Shown: in pieces, positions 18,222 to 27,558 of the stretch
Numbering within the stretch: position 1 is the first letter of the stretch
Layout: every line of letters starts with the position of its first letter
Origin: Roseivirga sp. E12
Lineage (GTDB): Bacteria; Bacteroidota; Bacteroidia; Cytophagales; Cyclobacteriaceae
Direction: 5' to 3'
Assembly: GCF_017592825.1 (NCBI RefSeq)
Contig: NZ_JAGFMD010000005.1
Location: forward strand, 237,570-301,569
Length of the DNA stretch: 64,000 bases
Position numbers and translations under genes: made by a program
The notes under the pieces: generated by a model
Database searches by the model: none
Told to the model about the DNA's origin: nothing
The model's input: the letters and a program-made list of their open reading frames with translations, nothing else

Positions 18222-19549
18222 ATTAAGCCTCTTGATTTCAGTTCGAGGTATTTATTAATGGTATTGACGCTTAATTCTTTCGGGGGTGTTAGAATTGTAT
18301 GGATACCGTGGGCCTGAAGTTCCTTTACGATCAATTTCTTTTCGAAGGCCAACTGCTCTGCGATCCCCTTAGTATAAACCTCCTCAAGGTCGATCGCCTT
18401 TTTATTAATCACTTTTTCTATCTCAGTATTCTGAAAGAAAATACAAACTAGTAGGTGCTGTTGCCTAATCTTTCTCAAGAAGGGTAATTGCCTTTTTAAA
18501 GCCGAAAGCGATTCAAAATTGGTATACAATAAAACCAATGACCGCTGAGTGACCTTTCTCTTCAGAGCGATGTACAATTTTGAATAGTCCGTCTCTTTAT
18601 AGCCTGTCTTCTGCTTATAGAGGTGCTCTAAAATAAGGTTCAATTGCATATTGCGAGAAGAAGCAGGTAGTATCGAATTCACCTTTTGCTGAAAGGTTAC
18701 TATGCCGGCCTTATCACCCTTTTTCAATGCAATATTTGAGATCACCAGACTCGAATTGATCGCGTAATCCAAGAGACTTAAACCCTCGAATGGCATTTGC
18801 ATGACTCTGCCTTTGTCAATTACTGAGTATACCTGTTGGGAGCGTTCGTCCTGATATTGGTTTACCATCAAGCGGCCTTTCCTAGCCGTTGCCTTCCAAT
18901 TGACTTTTCGGTAATCATCACCCGAAACATAGTTTTTGATCTGCTCAAACTCCATGTTATTACCAATGCGCCTAATCTTTTTTACTCCAAACTCTTGAAG
19001 CTGATTGGAAATGGCAAGCAGCTCATATTTCCTCATCTGAATAAATGATGGATAGACAGCCACACTTTGTACTTCTCCCAATTGGTAGCGCTTTCTTACG
19101 ACTCCCAAAAATGTTGAAGCGAATACATTCACAAAACCAAAGCTATATTCTCCTCTCTTGAGAGGTCTTACATTGTAATCTATCTCCTTTACTTCACCAG
19201 ATCCCAAATCAAGCTCAAATCGCTGACCTCTAATCTGCAGTTGTTCAGGAAGTTCGTCAATCACCTGAAGGTGGAGCGCAATTGGATACCTGTTTTCTAC
19301 AATCAGTCTGACAGGATTGTCATCACCATTGGAGAACTTCTCCGTGCATAACCGCTCTAGTTCAATTCCATCCTTAACTCTGAAAAGCAAGAGTGTATCT
19401 ATCACCAAACAGGCTAAGGATAGGTAGAAACTAACTTCCGCTATAATGGCAATCCAAGGCACGGCAAAGCCGACCACAAAGAGGAATACAAGCGCACCTG
19501 CGGCATAAAAGAATCTATTGGTAATATAGAAGGAACGGACTTGGCTCAT
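18218..19549 (-). CDS. DUF58 domain-containing protein
   Basis: 443 residues. Two membrane helices are near the N-terminus (residues 11-30 and 36-55). A beta-rich segment follows, then the DUF58 signature SGDDYRKVNWKATARKG at about residues 210-226. The C-terminal half resembles a von Willebrand A-type fold (SVIDKGRVMQMPFEGLSLLDYAI). DUF58 proteins are the usual partners of MoxR ATPases, possibly as substrates or adaptors. Its start overlaps the moxR stop by one base. As I recall, the same gene group (MoxR, DUF58, DUF4129, DUF4350, SpoIIM, RDD) occurs in distant phyla, implying a conserved but undefined envelope function. Confidence 0.9.
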   Translation of the reverse strand: MSQVRSFYITNRFFYAAGALVFLFVVGFAVPWIAIIAEVSFYLSLACLVIDTLLLFRVKDGIELERLCTEKFSNGDDNPVRLIVENRYPIALHLQVIDELPEQLQIRGQRFELDLGSGEVKEIDYNVRPLKRGEYSFGFVNVFASTFLGVVRKRYQLGEVQSVAVYPSFIQMRKYELLAISNQLQEFGVKKIRRIGNNMEFEQIKNYVSGDDYRKVNWKATARKGRLMVNQYQDERSQQVYSVIDKGRVMQMPFEGLSLLDYAINSSLVISNIALKKGDKAGIVTFQQKVNSILPASSRNMQLNLILEHLYKQKTGYKETDYSKLYIALKRKVTQRSLVLLYTNFESLSALKRQLPFLRKIRQQHLLVCIFFQNTEIEKVINKKAIDLEEVYTKGIAEQLAFEKKLIVKELQAHGIHTILTPPKELSVNTINKYLELKSRGLI

Positions 19550-20526
19550 TAACGAGGCACTTCAGTCTTGGCCACAAGTTGTTGAACGACCTCTGCAGGA
19601 GAGACGCCCTCCATTTCTTTCTCTGGAGTAAGAATTATTCGGTGCTTCAGGACAGGACCAGCTAAAAACTGAATGTCCTCTGGAGTAACAAAGTCTCTTC
19701 CTTGAATAGCCGCAAATGCTCGAGAACCATTAAGGAGTGCCAATGAGGCTCTTGGTGAAGCTCCTAAATAAATAGACTGATCGCTACGGGTTTGATTCAC
19801 AATTTCGGCAATGTAGCCTAAGAGCTTTTCGTCCACTATAATGTCAGTCAACGTTTCTCGATAGGCGGCAATATCCTGCGCTGATATTACTGCTTCTATT
19901 TCATCTAATTGCTGTCCTTTTCTATTTGCCGCCTTCAGCAAAATCTCTGTCTCATCAGCCAGGCTTGGATAACCAATTTCTATCTTAAACAGAAATCTGT
20001 CTAACTGAGCCTCAGGTAAACGATAAGTTCCTTCTTGCTCAACAGGATTTTGGGTGGCAAGAACCAAGTAAGGCGCTTCCATTTGATAAGTATTTCCGTC
20101 CACTGTAATCTGACGCTCTTCCATCACTTCAAAGAGGGCAGCTTGGGTCTTCGCGGGGGCGCGATTGATCTCATCGATCAATACAATATTTGAGAAAATC
20201 GGGCCCTTCTTAAAGTCGAACTCGGAAGTCTTCATATTGAAAACACTTGTGCCCAAAACATCAGAAGGCATTAGGTCTGGCGTAAACTGTACCCTTGAAA
20301 AGTCTACAGACATACTTTTAGCCACCAACTTTGAAGCAAGGGTTTTGGCAACACCAGGCACACCTTCTAATAAGATATGACCATCAGCCAATACAGCGGT
20401 AATTATCAAATCAACCATCTGCTTCTGGCCCACTATTACCTTACCTATTTGCTCTCTAATCTTCTCTACTCCTTCTTTGAGTTTCGACAGGTCTACCCTG
20501 CTTTCAAATGATTCCTGGTTTTCCAT
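19549..20526 (-). CDS. MoxR family AAA+ ATPase
   Basis: 325 residues. Walker A is GVPGVAKT, Walker B is LIDEINRAP, and sensor I is ATQNPVEQEGTYRLPEAQ followed by LDRF. The C-terminal lid is SPRASLALLNGSRA. MoxR proteins act as chaperone-like ATPases that assemble or activate membrane and metal-containing complexes, usually with the DUF58 protein encoded next door. The gene is second to DUF4350 with a one-base gap. The cytoplasmic ATPase would power the otherwise membrane-bound operon products. Confidence 0.95.
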   Translation of the reverse strand: MENQESFESRVDLSKLKEGVEKIREQIGKVIVGQKQMVDLIITAVLADGHILLEGVPGVAKTLASKLVAKSMSVDFSRVQFTPDLMPSDVLGTSVFNMKTSEFDFKKGPIFSNIVLIDEINRAPAKTQAALFEVMEERQITVDGNTYQMEAPYLVLATQNPVEQEGTYRLPEAQLDRFLFKIEIGYPSLADETEILLKAANRKGQQLDEIEAVISAQDIAAYRETLTDIIVDEKLLGYIAEIVNQTRSDQSIYLGASPRASLALLNGSRAFAAIQGRDFVTPEDIQFLAGPVLKHRIILTPEKEMEGVSPAEVVQQLVAKTEVPR

Positions 20527-20527
20527 A

Positions 20528-21733
20528 TTATTCTATTCCGTAAAATGCGTTAAGCTGTTTTTCAATTTGCATCAACTCTCCTTCGTTGATTGCAATTCCA
20601 TCCTCAACACGTTTAATAAATTCTAGTAAGCCATTGATTGATTTCCTCGATTGACCTGACTTATTGGTTAAATCAACGGCAAATTGCTCATCAAAATGGT
20701 CAGTCCTTAGATTGTAATGTCCTCTAACAAAGTCCTTCCAATAATTCACTCTTTTTTCAGCCAGCTTTCGATGATCACTCTGTCTGTAGTACAATCTACC
20801 GAGGGTTTCGACAAACTCAATTGACATATTCTTAAGCGGTGTAATTAGCGGGATGATACGCTGCCTTCGCTTAGATTCAAAGACCATAAAGATGATCACC
20901 GTAAACAGAAGGATAAAAAATCCCCACCTCAAAGCTCGGTTACTTAATATAACCCGCAGTGGCGTCTGTGCCTCTTGTCTTCCTAGTTGGTAGTATTCAT
21001 TTTGGAAAACAACTTCATCTTCAGGCAAATGGCTTAGCATTGCTGCGGCAAACTCTGTGGTCTTTTCTGCAAGAATAAAGTAATTGGTAAAGGCCAGAGG
21101 CATGGTAGACAGATAGAGATTCCCTGACAGTTTCTTATAAGCAATTAACACTGGATCATCATCTTCGTTAACGGCCAACACTTCAAAGTTGTCTTTTTCT
21201 ATTCGAGAGAAATAAGAAGTGGTTGCAACTTTAGAAAATGAGTACTCTCTTTTAGCATCATCAGGCAAATTCAGTGTAATAGTCTCTTCAATCTGGCCAG
21301 TCAGTGCTTCCTGAATGGCTCGAAAATCATAAATCAACTCTTCATCTTCCACCCTAATGTTAAAACCCAAAGAATCGGCCAAGGGGCCTTGGATATTTCT
21401 AGCACTCAAGAGTGCTGAGCCACCCGCAGCAATATGCTTCATTAAAGCGTTGAAATCATTGCCATCCATACCAATCCCATCTGCAATTATCAATGGGTTG
21501 CCCATCGGAGACTCTTCCAATGCCAACTCATAAAGCGTCCGGTACTCAGATTTTGGTGATGGCTGATCGAAGATGTCTTGCATGAGGTTGTGCATTGCGA
21601 TACCTCCAAAAGGAATACTATGTGCCTCGTGATACGTAGTAAGCCAATTCATTTTTGCCGGTTTGAGCATCTCAGAGACAACATAAAGAGCTACAACCGC
21701 GATTAAGAATATGACATACTTCTTTTCTTTCAT
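20528..21733 (-). CDS. DUF4350 domain-containing membrane protein
   Basis: 401 residues. An N-terminal helix (residues 5-20) and a second one at about 258-275 (GFFILLFTVIIFMVF) bracket an extracytoplasmic DUF4350 domain. In it, MHNLMQDIFDQPSPKSEYRTL cut at the conserved LMQDIF region, SALLSARNI and NLYLSTMPLAFTN are visible. The fold is related to glutamine-amidotransferase-like (GATase1) domains. A cytoplasmic C-terminal helical part follows. Its start overlaps the DUF4129 stop by four bases, so it is coupled. Function unknown; a fixed member of MoxR/DUF58 clusters. Confidence 0.85.
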   Translation of the reverse strand: MKEKKYVIFLIAVVALYVVSEMLKPAKMNWLTTYHEAHSIPFGGIAMHNLMQDIFDQPSPKSEYRTLYELALEESPMGNPLIIADGIGMDGNDFNALMKHIAAGGSALLSARNIQGPLADSLGFNIRVEDEELIYDFRAIQEALTGQIEETITLNLPDDAKREYSFSKVATTSYFSRIEKDNFEVLAVNEDDDPVLIAYKKLSGNLYLSTMPLAFTNYFILAEKTTEFAAAMLSHLPEDEVVFQNEYYQLGRQEAQTPLRVILSNRALRWGFFILLFTVIIFMVFESKRRQRIIPLITPLKNMSIEFVETLGRLYYRQSDHRKLAEKRVNYWKDFVRGHYNLRTDHFDEQFAVDLTNKSGQSRKSINGLLEFIKRVEDGIAINEGELMQIEKQLNAFYGIE

Positions 21734-22428
21734 CCTATGGTCTTTGCATTTTGAATTTTGTCAAAATGATCTTTTGCCTCTTCCAGAATCACATCACTGG
21801 CTTCAAAATGACCGTACCAGGTATAGTCAAAAATAAAGCTGAGTCGTTCGAAGTCCTTTTCTATATTCTTGCCAGAAAGTTCGTATAGATAATCTCGATT
21901 CGTTTTTCCCTTTTTAACGGTCAGCCATTCTGCTTCTGCCAGTAGTTTTAAGGCATGCAGATAAGTCAATCGTACAGCAAAACGCCATTGTTTCTGTTGA
22001 ATAGCATTGGCTATTTCTTGCTCGAAGTCAATTCCCAATAGCTGCTCTTCACTCACCTGATAGGGAAGTTTTTGAGCCTTGGTTGGCTTAAAAACAGTTG
22101 TTACCTCAATGCCAAAAATTTTGATAATAAAGAATACGAATGCAGCAAAAAGGCCAATCCTAAAGAGGATGTCAATTATGTTGGCCGTAGGACCGGTACC
22201 GATGACGCTTGCGTACCATTCTTGCAACCACCGCCAAATTCTCTCGAGTATTCCTTCTCGTTCGGGTTTTGGAAGCTCATATTGAAAATTCTTATCCTGT
22301 TGATACTCCGATAGCTTTTCTTGATCGAATTCGCGGATTTCTATTTGTGTCCCAGTACTATCTGTCTGCTGAGCAGAAGTTGAGAAAAAAGTAAAAAGAC
22401 TTAAAAGAATGACACTAATAATCCTCAT
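21730..22428 (-). CDS. DUF4129 domain-containing membrane protein
   Basis: 232 residues from the ATG at 22428. The frame is open up to 22464, but only the internal start places a clean signal peptide (MRIISVILLSLFTFFSTSAQ) at the front, and it reduces overlap with the upstream gene to 14 bases. A second helix is at about residues 90-112 (ILFRIGLFAAFVFFIIKIFG). The C-terminal cytoplasmic DUF4129 region includes RFAVRLTYLHALKLLAE and TNRDYLYEL. In other phyla this domain is often fused to transglutaminases; here it is alone. It belongs to the MoxR/DUF58 operon. Confidence 0.85.
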   Translation of the reverse strand: MRIISVILLSLFTFFSTSAQQTDSTGTQIEIREFDQEKLSEYQQDKNFQYELPKPEREGILERIWRWLQEWYASVIGTGPTANIIDILFRIGLFAAFVFFIIKIFGIEVTTVFKPTKAQKLPYQVSEEQLLGIDFEQEIANAIQQKQWRFAVRLTYLHALKLLAEAEWLTVKKGKTNRDYLYELSGKNIEKDFERLSFIFDYTWYGHFEASDVILEEAKDHFDKIQNAKTIG

Positions 22429-23386
22429 CAGACTCTTCCTCACCCTCGGTATCCATTTGCTCAATCTTAGTCATCAATCCTCTAGATTCCCTTCTTTCAA
22501 CCAGATTAAAGTACTGAAAGGCAAGGGCGATGTAGACTAGGGTGTATAGAATTATTGTACCAAAGGATTCAAACACTGAAAAAAGAATACTCAGTGGATC
22601 ATTCGTCATTAACTCATTTAGTGCCCCTATATCACCATCTTCCTGAATCATCGTGAAGGCTTCAAATCCCGTGACAATTCCTCTTGGCAAAGCAAAAACG
22701 AAATTTATGATATAGCCCACGATACCCACAACAACAACCAAACCAAAAGTGCTCAGCCACTTGCCTTTCGATAAAGTGAAAATCCTGCCAAAGGCATCGA
22801 TTGGGTTAGTCTTTTCAAAGGCTATGATAGGTGTTCCTAAGAACATAACTGTTACGATGACCAGCATTCCGACCATTGCAAGAAATCCGAATAGTAAGGA
22901 CAAGGCTCCTGCAGTTGCTGCAATGAATGAAAATATGATACCAATGATAAAGCCAATCATTGTAGCAGCAATAAGGAAAAGGATATTGAACCCTAGAAAA
23001 TTGAAGAACCTACCCGAGAAGCCCTTCATTATATTACTCATTGAAATTTCCTTCGGTTCCAAGGTCTGATATTGAATCATATACCCATAGGTCACGGATG
23101 GTATTAAGGCAAGTGTAACCAAGATAGAGACCAATGATAATCCATAGGCACCAAGCAAATCAATAATATCATTGGCACTCAGTCCTTGAGGGTCCATAGC
23201 CAGAGCTAAGAAGCCACCAGAAACCTCGTTCATCAAAATACTGACGAGAATCAATACAGGCCCCGCAATCAGGATTTGTGCCTTTAAGTAAGGGGCAGCG
23301 TTTTCTCTGAGAAATGAGAAGGTAGCGTTCAGCTTATCGCTGAATTGCCTCTTTTTATAAAATTCCAGTTTACTGTTGAATCCCAT
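22415..23386 (-). CDS. Polytopic membrane protein of the MoxR cluster
   Basis: 323 residues with about six hydrophobic segments, including AGPVLILVSILMNEV, LLGAYGLSLVSILVTLAL, FNLIFL-like FLGFNILFLIAATMIGFI, and a Gly-rich AAFAL-type core. The pattern and Gly-rich helices recall the glycerophosphodiester phosphodiesterase membrane domain or DUF975 proteins, both integral and of unknown function. The C-terminus is acidic and cytoplasmic (MDTEGEEESDEDY). It overlaps the SpoIIM-like gene by 17 bases and the DUF4129 gene by 14, so it is part of one long transcript. Family name uncertain. Confidence 0.75.
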   Translation of the reverse strand: MGFNSKLEFYKKRQFSDKLNATFSFLRENAAPYLKAQILIAGPVLILVSILMNEVSGGFLALAMDPQGLSANDIIDLLGAYGLSLVSILVTLALIPSVTYGYMIQYQTLEPKEISMSNIMKGFSGRFFNFLGFNILFLIAATMIGFIIGIIFSFIAATAGALSLLFGFLAMVGMLVIVTVMFLGTPIIAFEKTNPIDAFGRIFTLSKGKWLSTFGLVVVVGIVGYIINFVFALPRGIVTGFEAFTMIQEDGDIGALNELMTNDPLSILFSVFESFGTIILYTLVYIALAFQYFNLVERRESRGLMTKIEQMDTEGEEESDEDY

Positions 23387-24332
23387 TTTTGAATAACTTT
23401 CGAGGGTATAAGATAATGTAATAAATCATGAAGGCCAGCGAGCCAAGGATGATTGTTGCCTTAAGTGCATTCGACATACCAAACAGTCGCGTAACGTAAG
23501 ACTCTAAAAAGCCAGCTAGTATAAACATAGGCACTAGGCCCAATACTACTTTGGCGCCAGTCAGCGCTCCCCTTCTCAAAGATTCCATTCGACTGTATGT
23601 CCCTGGAAAAAGCATAGAATTTCCCATGATAAGCCCGGCTCCTCCAGCCATTATAATAGAAATAATCTCAATGGTTCCGTGAATCCAAATCGTCAAAATC
23701 GAAGTCAACAATAGACCCTTAGAAAAGAAGAAGTATTGAAATGAACCCAGCATCACACCATTCTGAAAAAGAGCAAAGGCAGTTCCGAAAGAAGCAATAA
23801 TTCCAAGTGCGAAAGCGAAGAATGAGACCTTAATATTGTTAATCGTAATCATAACGAACATATCAGTCTGAGCCATTTTACCATAAACACCAAGAGGCAC
23901 CCCAGTTTCAATGTTATTGAGAGTCATATTGACATAGGAATCGCCTAAAATCAAACGAACAAAGTCGTTATCATGAGCAGCAGAAAATGCCCCTATAATA
24001 CAAGCCCCCAGAAATATGAGCAGTGAGATTCTAAACTCTTTTCTATGCTGCCAAAAGATGAGCGGAAGTTCAAATTTCCAAAATTCTACAAACCGATTTT
24101 TTCGCTCCTTTTTATTCCTATAGATGTACTGATGCACCTTTGTAGAAAGGTTGTTTAGGTAAATTGTGATATCGGATTTTGGGTAGTGCGTCTTCGCATA
24201 AGAAAGATCATCCGTTAGCTGAATAAACAAGTCGGCCAGTTGATCAGGATCCTTTTTTGCATTAGCAGCAATGAGACTTTCGAACTCTTCCCATTTACTT
24301 ATATTTGCCTTCACAAAAGCGGATTCTCTCAT
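23370..24332 (-). CDS. SpoIIM-like (stage II sporulation protein M) membrane protein
   Basis: 320 residues from the ATG at 24332 (frame open to 24362). The chosen start gives MRESAFVKANISKWEEFE, the usual N-terminus of this family. A cytoplasmic helical region (residues 1-95) precedes about five membrane helices with motifs DMFVMITINNIKVSFFAFA and WIHGTIEIISIIMAGGAGLI. The HGxxE-type motif (HGTIEI) is diagnostic for SpoIIM and bacterial relatives. The organism is not a spore former by any evidence here, so the role must be a more general envelope one. It is the first gene of the minus-strand MoxR operon and is divergent from the RDD gene. Confidence 0.88.
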   Translation of the reverse strand: MRESAFVKANISKWEEFESLIAANAKKDPDQLADLFIQLTDDLSYAKTHYPKSDITIYLNNLSTKVHQYIYRNKKERKNRFVEFWKFELPLIFWQHRKEFRISLLIFLGACIIGAFSAAHDNDFVRLILGDSYVNMTLNNIETGVPLGVYGKMAQTDMFVMITINNIKVSFFAFALGIIASFGTAFALFQNGVMLGSFQYFFFSKGLLLTSILTIWIHGTIEIISIIMAGGAGLIMGNSMLFPGTYSRMESLRRGALTGAKVVLGLVPMFILAGFLESYVTRLFGMSNALKATIILGSLAFMIYYIILYPRKLFKNGIQQ

Positions 24333-24373
24333 AAATTCGTAATTCAGCCAAAAATTATGCAATAATACTTCAT

Positions 24374-25084
24374 ATGCAAGCTGTCAGTATTCAAACCACT
24401 CAAAACATTCAGTTAGAATACCCCTTGGCAGGCATCGGAGAACGATTATTGGCTTTCCTTATTGATGCAGTTATCATATTCAGTATTTATGCCCTAATTA
24501 ACTTTGTATTTGACCTGTTCAACATTATTCAAAGCTTGGCTGTAGGGGGTATCCTCGGACTAATCGTTTACCTCTATCGATTGCTATCGGAAGTATTTAT
24601 GAATGGCCAAACCGTGGGTAAAATGGCCTTGAGCATTAAGGTGGTGAAACTCGATGGTAGCACGCCTTCATTTGCGGCTTACTTTCTGCGCTGGCTCTTA
24701 GAACCAATAGACTTTTTCATTGTTGGTCTGGGAGTACTATTTATCATCCTCACTAAGAATGGACAGCGCGTTGGCGACTTGTTGGCGGGCACTACAGTGG
24801 TCAAAATCAAGAAAATTACGGCCACCAATGTTCAAAACAAGATATTAATGGACGTGGTGGATGAAAACTACGAACCACAAATATTCGAAGCTGCAAATAT
24901 CAGCGATGGCGAAGTTCAGATCATAAAAGATGCACTCAAAGCATTTAAAAATGATGCAGTAAAGAAACCAGTCGAATTGGTTGAGAGAAAGCTGAAAGAA
25001 AAATACAATATCCAAAGTGACCTCCCCACCGTAAAGTTTCTTTATACTCTACTAAGAGATCACACTTATTACGTTACCAGATGA
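24374..25084 (+). CDS. RDD family membrane protein
   Basis: 236 residues. The RDD domain occupies residues 12-145: an arginine in the first helix region (GERLLAFLIDAVIIFSIYAL) and the aspartate-containing helix are present. GQTVGKMALSIKVVKLDG and GQRVGDLLAGTTVV complete the signature. About four membrane segments are predicted. A cytoplasmic tail (residues 150-236) is rich in Lys/Glu. RDD proteins have been proposed as ion or small-molecule transporters. The gene is divergent from spoIIM with a 41-base gap, and RDD genes recur in MoxR/SpoIIM clusters, so I treat it as part of the same system. Confidence 0.88.
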   Translation: MQAVSIQTTQNIQLEYPLAGIGERLLAFLIDAVIIFSIYALINFVFDLFNIIQSLAVGGILGLIVYLYRLLSEVFMNGQTVGKMALSIKVVKLDGSTPSFAAYFLRWLLEPIDFFIVGLGVLFIILTKNGQRVGDLLAGTTVVKIKKITATNVQNKILMDVVDENYEPQIFEAANISDGEVQIIKDALKAFKNDAVKKPVELVERKLKEKYNIQSDLPTVKFLYTLLRDHTYYVTR

Positions 25085-25725
25085 TATTGAAATCAATCAA
25101 GAAGCCCGCGTTGGGTATCCTGCTCTGTATTATTTCTTTTCAACTCACCATATATAATTCTCTTAATGCTCAAAGTAGTGTTGGGTTTCCAGAGTATTAT
25201 GAAGAATCTGTTTGGGCTCCCAAACTCGATTCTTTGCGAGAGGCAATTGGCGGCAAAGTGACCTTTAAGAATGGCGATAAGTTTGAATTGGCCGCCCTCT
25301 TAGCCCTTTCTCATTATCCCCTCTTGCACGATCGAAAGGTTCAGATTATTGTCAAAAAATTACCTGGCGCGCCAGTAGAGGCCAGTTTTTCGATGTGGAA
25401 TTTTGTAAAGCCCCGAAAGGGGAAAATTTACAAGATCAAAATTGAGGAAGGGTCATTTATGGAACGTCTAACACTCAACCAGCAGGTATCCGCCTTAGCG
25501 CATGAAATGGCACATTTTGTCCAGTATGATTCGAGAGGATACTTCGGCACCCTAACTACTCTAGTGGGCTGGTCCCTCTCTAAAAAGGCTCGTTCAAAAT
25601 TTGAGAAAGGGGCTGATAAAATCGCTATCGAGCATCACCTAGGACCACAACTTCTTGATTTTGCCTTCTATACCAGCGATGAAGAAATCAGGCTCCTAAT
25701 GAATCAAAAGAGTGATGCCAATTAA
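25081..25725 (+). CDS. Exported zinc metalloprotease-like protein
   Basis: 214 residues. A signal peptide or anchor is at residues 7-30 (ending NSLNAQ). The zinc-binding HExxH motif is in LAHEMAHFVQYD (about residue 140). A downstream FEKGADKIAIEHHLG supplies a Glu plus a second His pair, as in gluzincins. Basic loops lie between. It is therefore likely an active, small periplasmic or membrane-bound metallopeptidase, although no named family is recognised. Its ATG overlaps the RDD stop by four bases and its 3' end overlaps the cytochrome b5-like gene by 11 bases, so the three are coexpressed. Confidence 0.75.
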   Translation: MILKSIKKPALGILLCIISFQLTIYNSLNAQSSVGFPEYYEESVWAPKLDSLREAIGGKVTFKNGDKFELAALLALSHYPLLHDRKVQIIVKKLPGAPVEASFSMWNFVKPRKGKIYKIKIEEGSFMERLTLNQQVSALAHEMAHFVQYDSRGYFGTLTTLVGWSLSKKARSKFEKGADKIAIEHHLGPQLLDFAFYTSDEEIRLLMNQKSDAN

Positions 25726-25990
25726 AACATACACTAGGGCTCAGCTTGCTTTAAGGAATGGACAAGACAAGGATGAAATCTGGGTCGCCTACCTAAGCAA
25801 AATCTATGATGTAACCGAGTCTAAACTTTGGAAGAACGGCAAGCACTATGAGCACTGGGCAGGTCAGGACTTAACTGATGAACTACCAGACGCTCCGCAT
25901 ACGGAGAAGGTCTTTGAGAAATTTGAGATTGTGGGGGAGTTAGGTGATTCTCCCTACGGAAAACCTGCGGAAAACAAAGTGATTGGGTGA
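25715..25990 (+). CDS. Cytochrome b5-like heme/steroid-binding domain protein
   Basis: 91 residues from ATG 25715 (a GTG at 25712 is also possible). It starts inside the previous gene. Sequence features of the cytochrome b5-like fold are YTRAQLALRNGQ, IWVAYLSKIYDVTESKLW, KHYEHWAGQDLTDEL, and the HT in DAPHTEKVF. In classical cytochrome b5 the first heme ligand sits in an HPGG motif. Here that region is NGKHYEHWAG, closer to the steroid/heme-binding (MAPR/Dap1-like) branch. No signal peptide. Possible heme-binding electron carrier; partner unknown. Confidence 0.8.
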   Translation: MPIKTYTRAQLALRNGQDKDEIWVAYLSKIYDVTESKLWKNGKHYEHWAGQDLTDELPDAPHTEKVFEKFEIVGELGDSPYGKPAENKVIG

Positions 25991-26056
25991 TTGGGGAAAA
26001 ACTTGATGCCGCCTAGGAAGGTTATATTCTTAATTCAAAGTTCACCATTTTCAAAA

Positions 26057-27475
26057 CTATCGCCAGTCAAAGCCTCTATCACTAGCTGCACAACCCAAGT
26101 TTGGTTGCTTTTCTGGATGCTCTAAAAACTCCTCAATAATGCCAAAATAACAAGGGTTGAAAGTGGAATGGCCATCAGTTGGAAACTCTACATAGAAAGC
26201 ATTAGAAAGGTATTTCAAGGTTTCTTTAGCATAGGCTGGTGGCGTGATAGGATCAAATACACCATTAGCAAGTAGCGAAGGAATATCAGACGAAACAGGC
26301 TCACTCAAAATTGGTTCTTCTCTGAAAGCATGCCACGACTCTATCAACTCCTTACTGGGTGTAAAAAAAGCTGGGCCTGGATTGTTTAATTCAGGATATC
26401 TGGTCAAATCATCCAAAGAAGCTGTTTTAATTCTTCCACCACCATACTCATCATAAGCTACAAAAGACCAATGCATGGCTACGTTAATAACATCCATTGT
26501 CGCCCCCGCAACGGCAATGGCCCTATTTACCAACTCAGAATTACCCCCTTTTATAGCCGTTATTAGTGCGGGAAGTTGTTCAATTGTAGGTTTTGAATAC
26601 AAATGTTGCTGTACCAACATCAACATATCTTGCGCATTGAGTACAAAAGGCTTTCCATTATACTTAGCGGTAAAGGGCTTAGATTTCAAGCCCTCAAGTA
26701 CTTCGTAAAAGTCTTTTTTAAGGTTCGGATATTTTTTCAAGCATGACTTATCATTAGTACAAGCTTCAAAAACCATATGCAACGATCGCCTGAAATTGGT
26801 TGAAAAGTCAGCATAATAATTGATTTGAGGTGGAGCTAATGCTGCCATGATTGATGTCCGGACATTTTGAGGGAATTCTCTCATATAAGCTAAGGCAAAT
26901 GTTGACCCATAAGAGGTGCCAAAGAGATTCCATTGTTTATAGCCCAAATGGACGCGCAATGCTTCTAGATCTTTTACGTTCTCAGGCGTGTTATAACCTG
27001 CTTGGTCGTGATCAACAGAATTCATTTCCACCTTGCAAGCATTTGCCGCTGCCAATAAGGCCTTCATTTCTTCGGCTGGTGATAGGTCTTGACTTACCAT
27101 CTCAAACACTTCAGACCCAAGATCATCACAAACAGACGCAGAAAGCCCCGTTCCTCGTTGATCAAAAATGACAAAATCTCTATCTCTTCTTAATTGAGAG
27201 TTGCGCCAAGATCCTATTGTATAAGTAGCTGCTCCACCGGGCCCACCCATTAAATAAACTATTGGGTCCTTTTTCGGTGCTGAAGCATTTGCTTTTAAGA
27301 CAACATAGGCTAACTCAATTTCCCTTGTGTTAGGGTCATTCCTGTTTTCTGGAACCTTTAGAAAACCGCTAATAGCGTTGGTTTCATTAGCGAATTGTGG
27401 AATAAAACCATCCTCCTGTGCTTGTACGCAAGAGAATGTTGTGAAGAGAACAAAAAGAGAGAGGGATCGATACAT
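26057..27475 (-). CDS. Exported alpha/beta hydrolase (TAP-like peptidase family)
   Basis: 472 residues. A signal peptide (MYRSLSLFVLFTTFSCVQAQ) directs export. The alpha/beta hydrolase core has YLMGGPGGAATY (oxyanion region), VIFDQRGTG and the nucleophile elbow GTSYGSTFALAYM. The Asp is in NGVFDPITPP and the His in PTDGHSTFNPC. Length and layout fit the S33/tripeptidyl-aminopeptidase-like (SCO-TAP) group, which trims N-terminal residues from peptides. Monocistronic; it is followed in the genome by about 50 bases without a strong terminator and has the dipeptidase remnant at its 5' side. Confidence 0.88.
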   Translation of the reverse strand: MYRSLSLFVLFTTFSCVQAQEDGFIPQFANETNAISGFLKVPENRNDPNTREIELAYVVLKANASAPKKDPIVYLMGGPGGAATYTIGSWRNSQLRRDRDFVIFDQRGTGLSASVCDDLGSEVFEMVSQDLSPAEEMKALLAAANACKVEMNSVDHDQAGYNTPENVKDLEALRVHLGYKQWNLFGTSYGSTFALAYMREFPQNVRTSIMAALAPPQINYYADFSTNFRRSLHMVFEACTNDKSCLKKYPNLKKDFYEVLEGLKSKPFTAKYNGKPFVLNAQDMLMLVQQHLYSKPTIEQLPALITAIKGGNSELVNRAIAVAGATMDVINVAMHWSFVAYDEYGGGRIKTASLDDLTRYPELNNPGPAFFTPSKELIESWHAFREEPILSEPVSSDIPSLLANGVFDPITPPAYAKETLKYLSNAFYVEFPTDGHSTFNPCYFGIIEEFLEHPEKQPNLGCAASDRGFDWR

Positions 27476-27558
27476 AATCGAATATACCCGCCATTAGAAG
27501 TCAGGTTGATATAAATGATGTCGACCACATTTTTTGATACGATTATCAATAAGAATCT

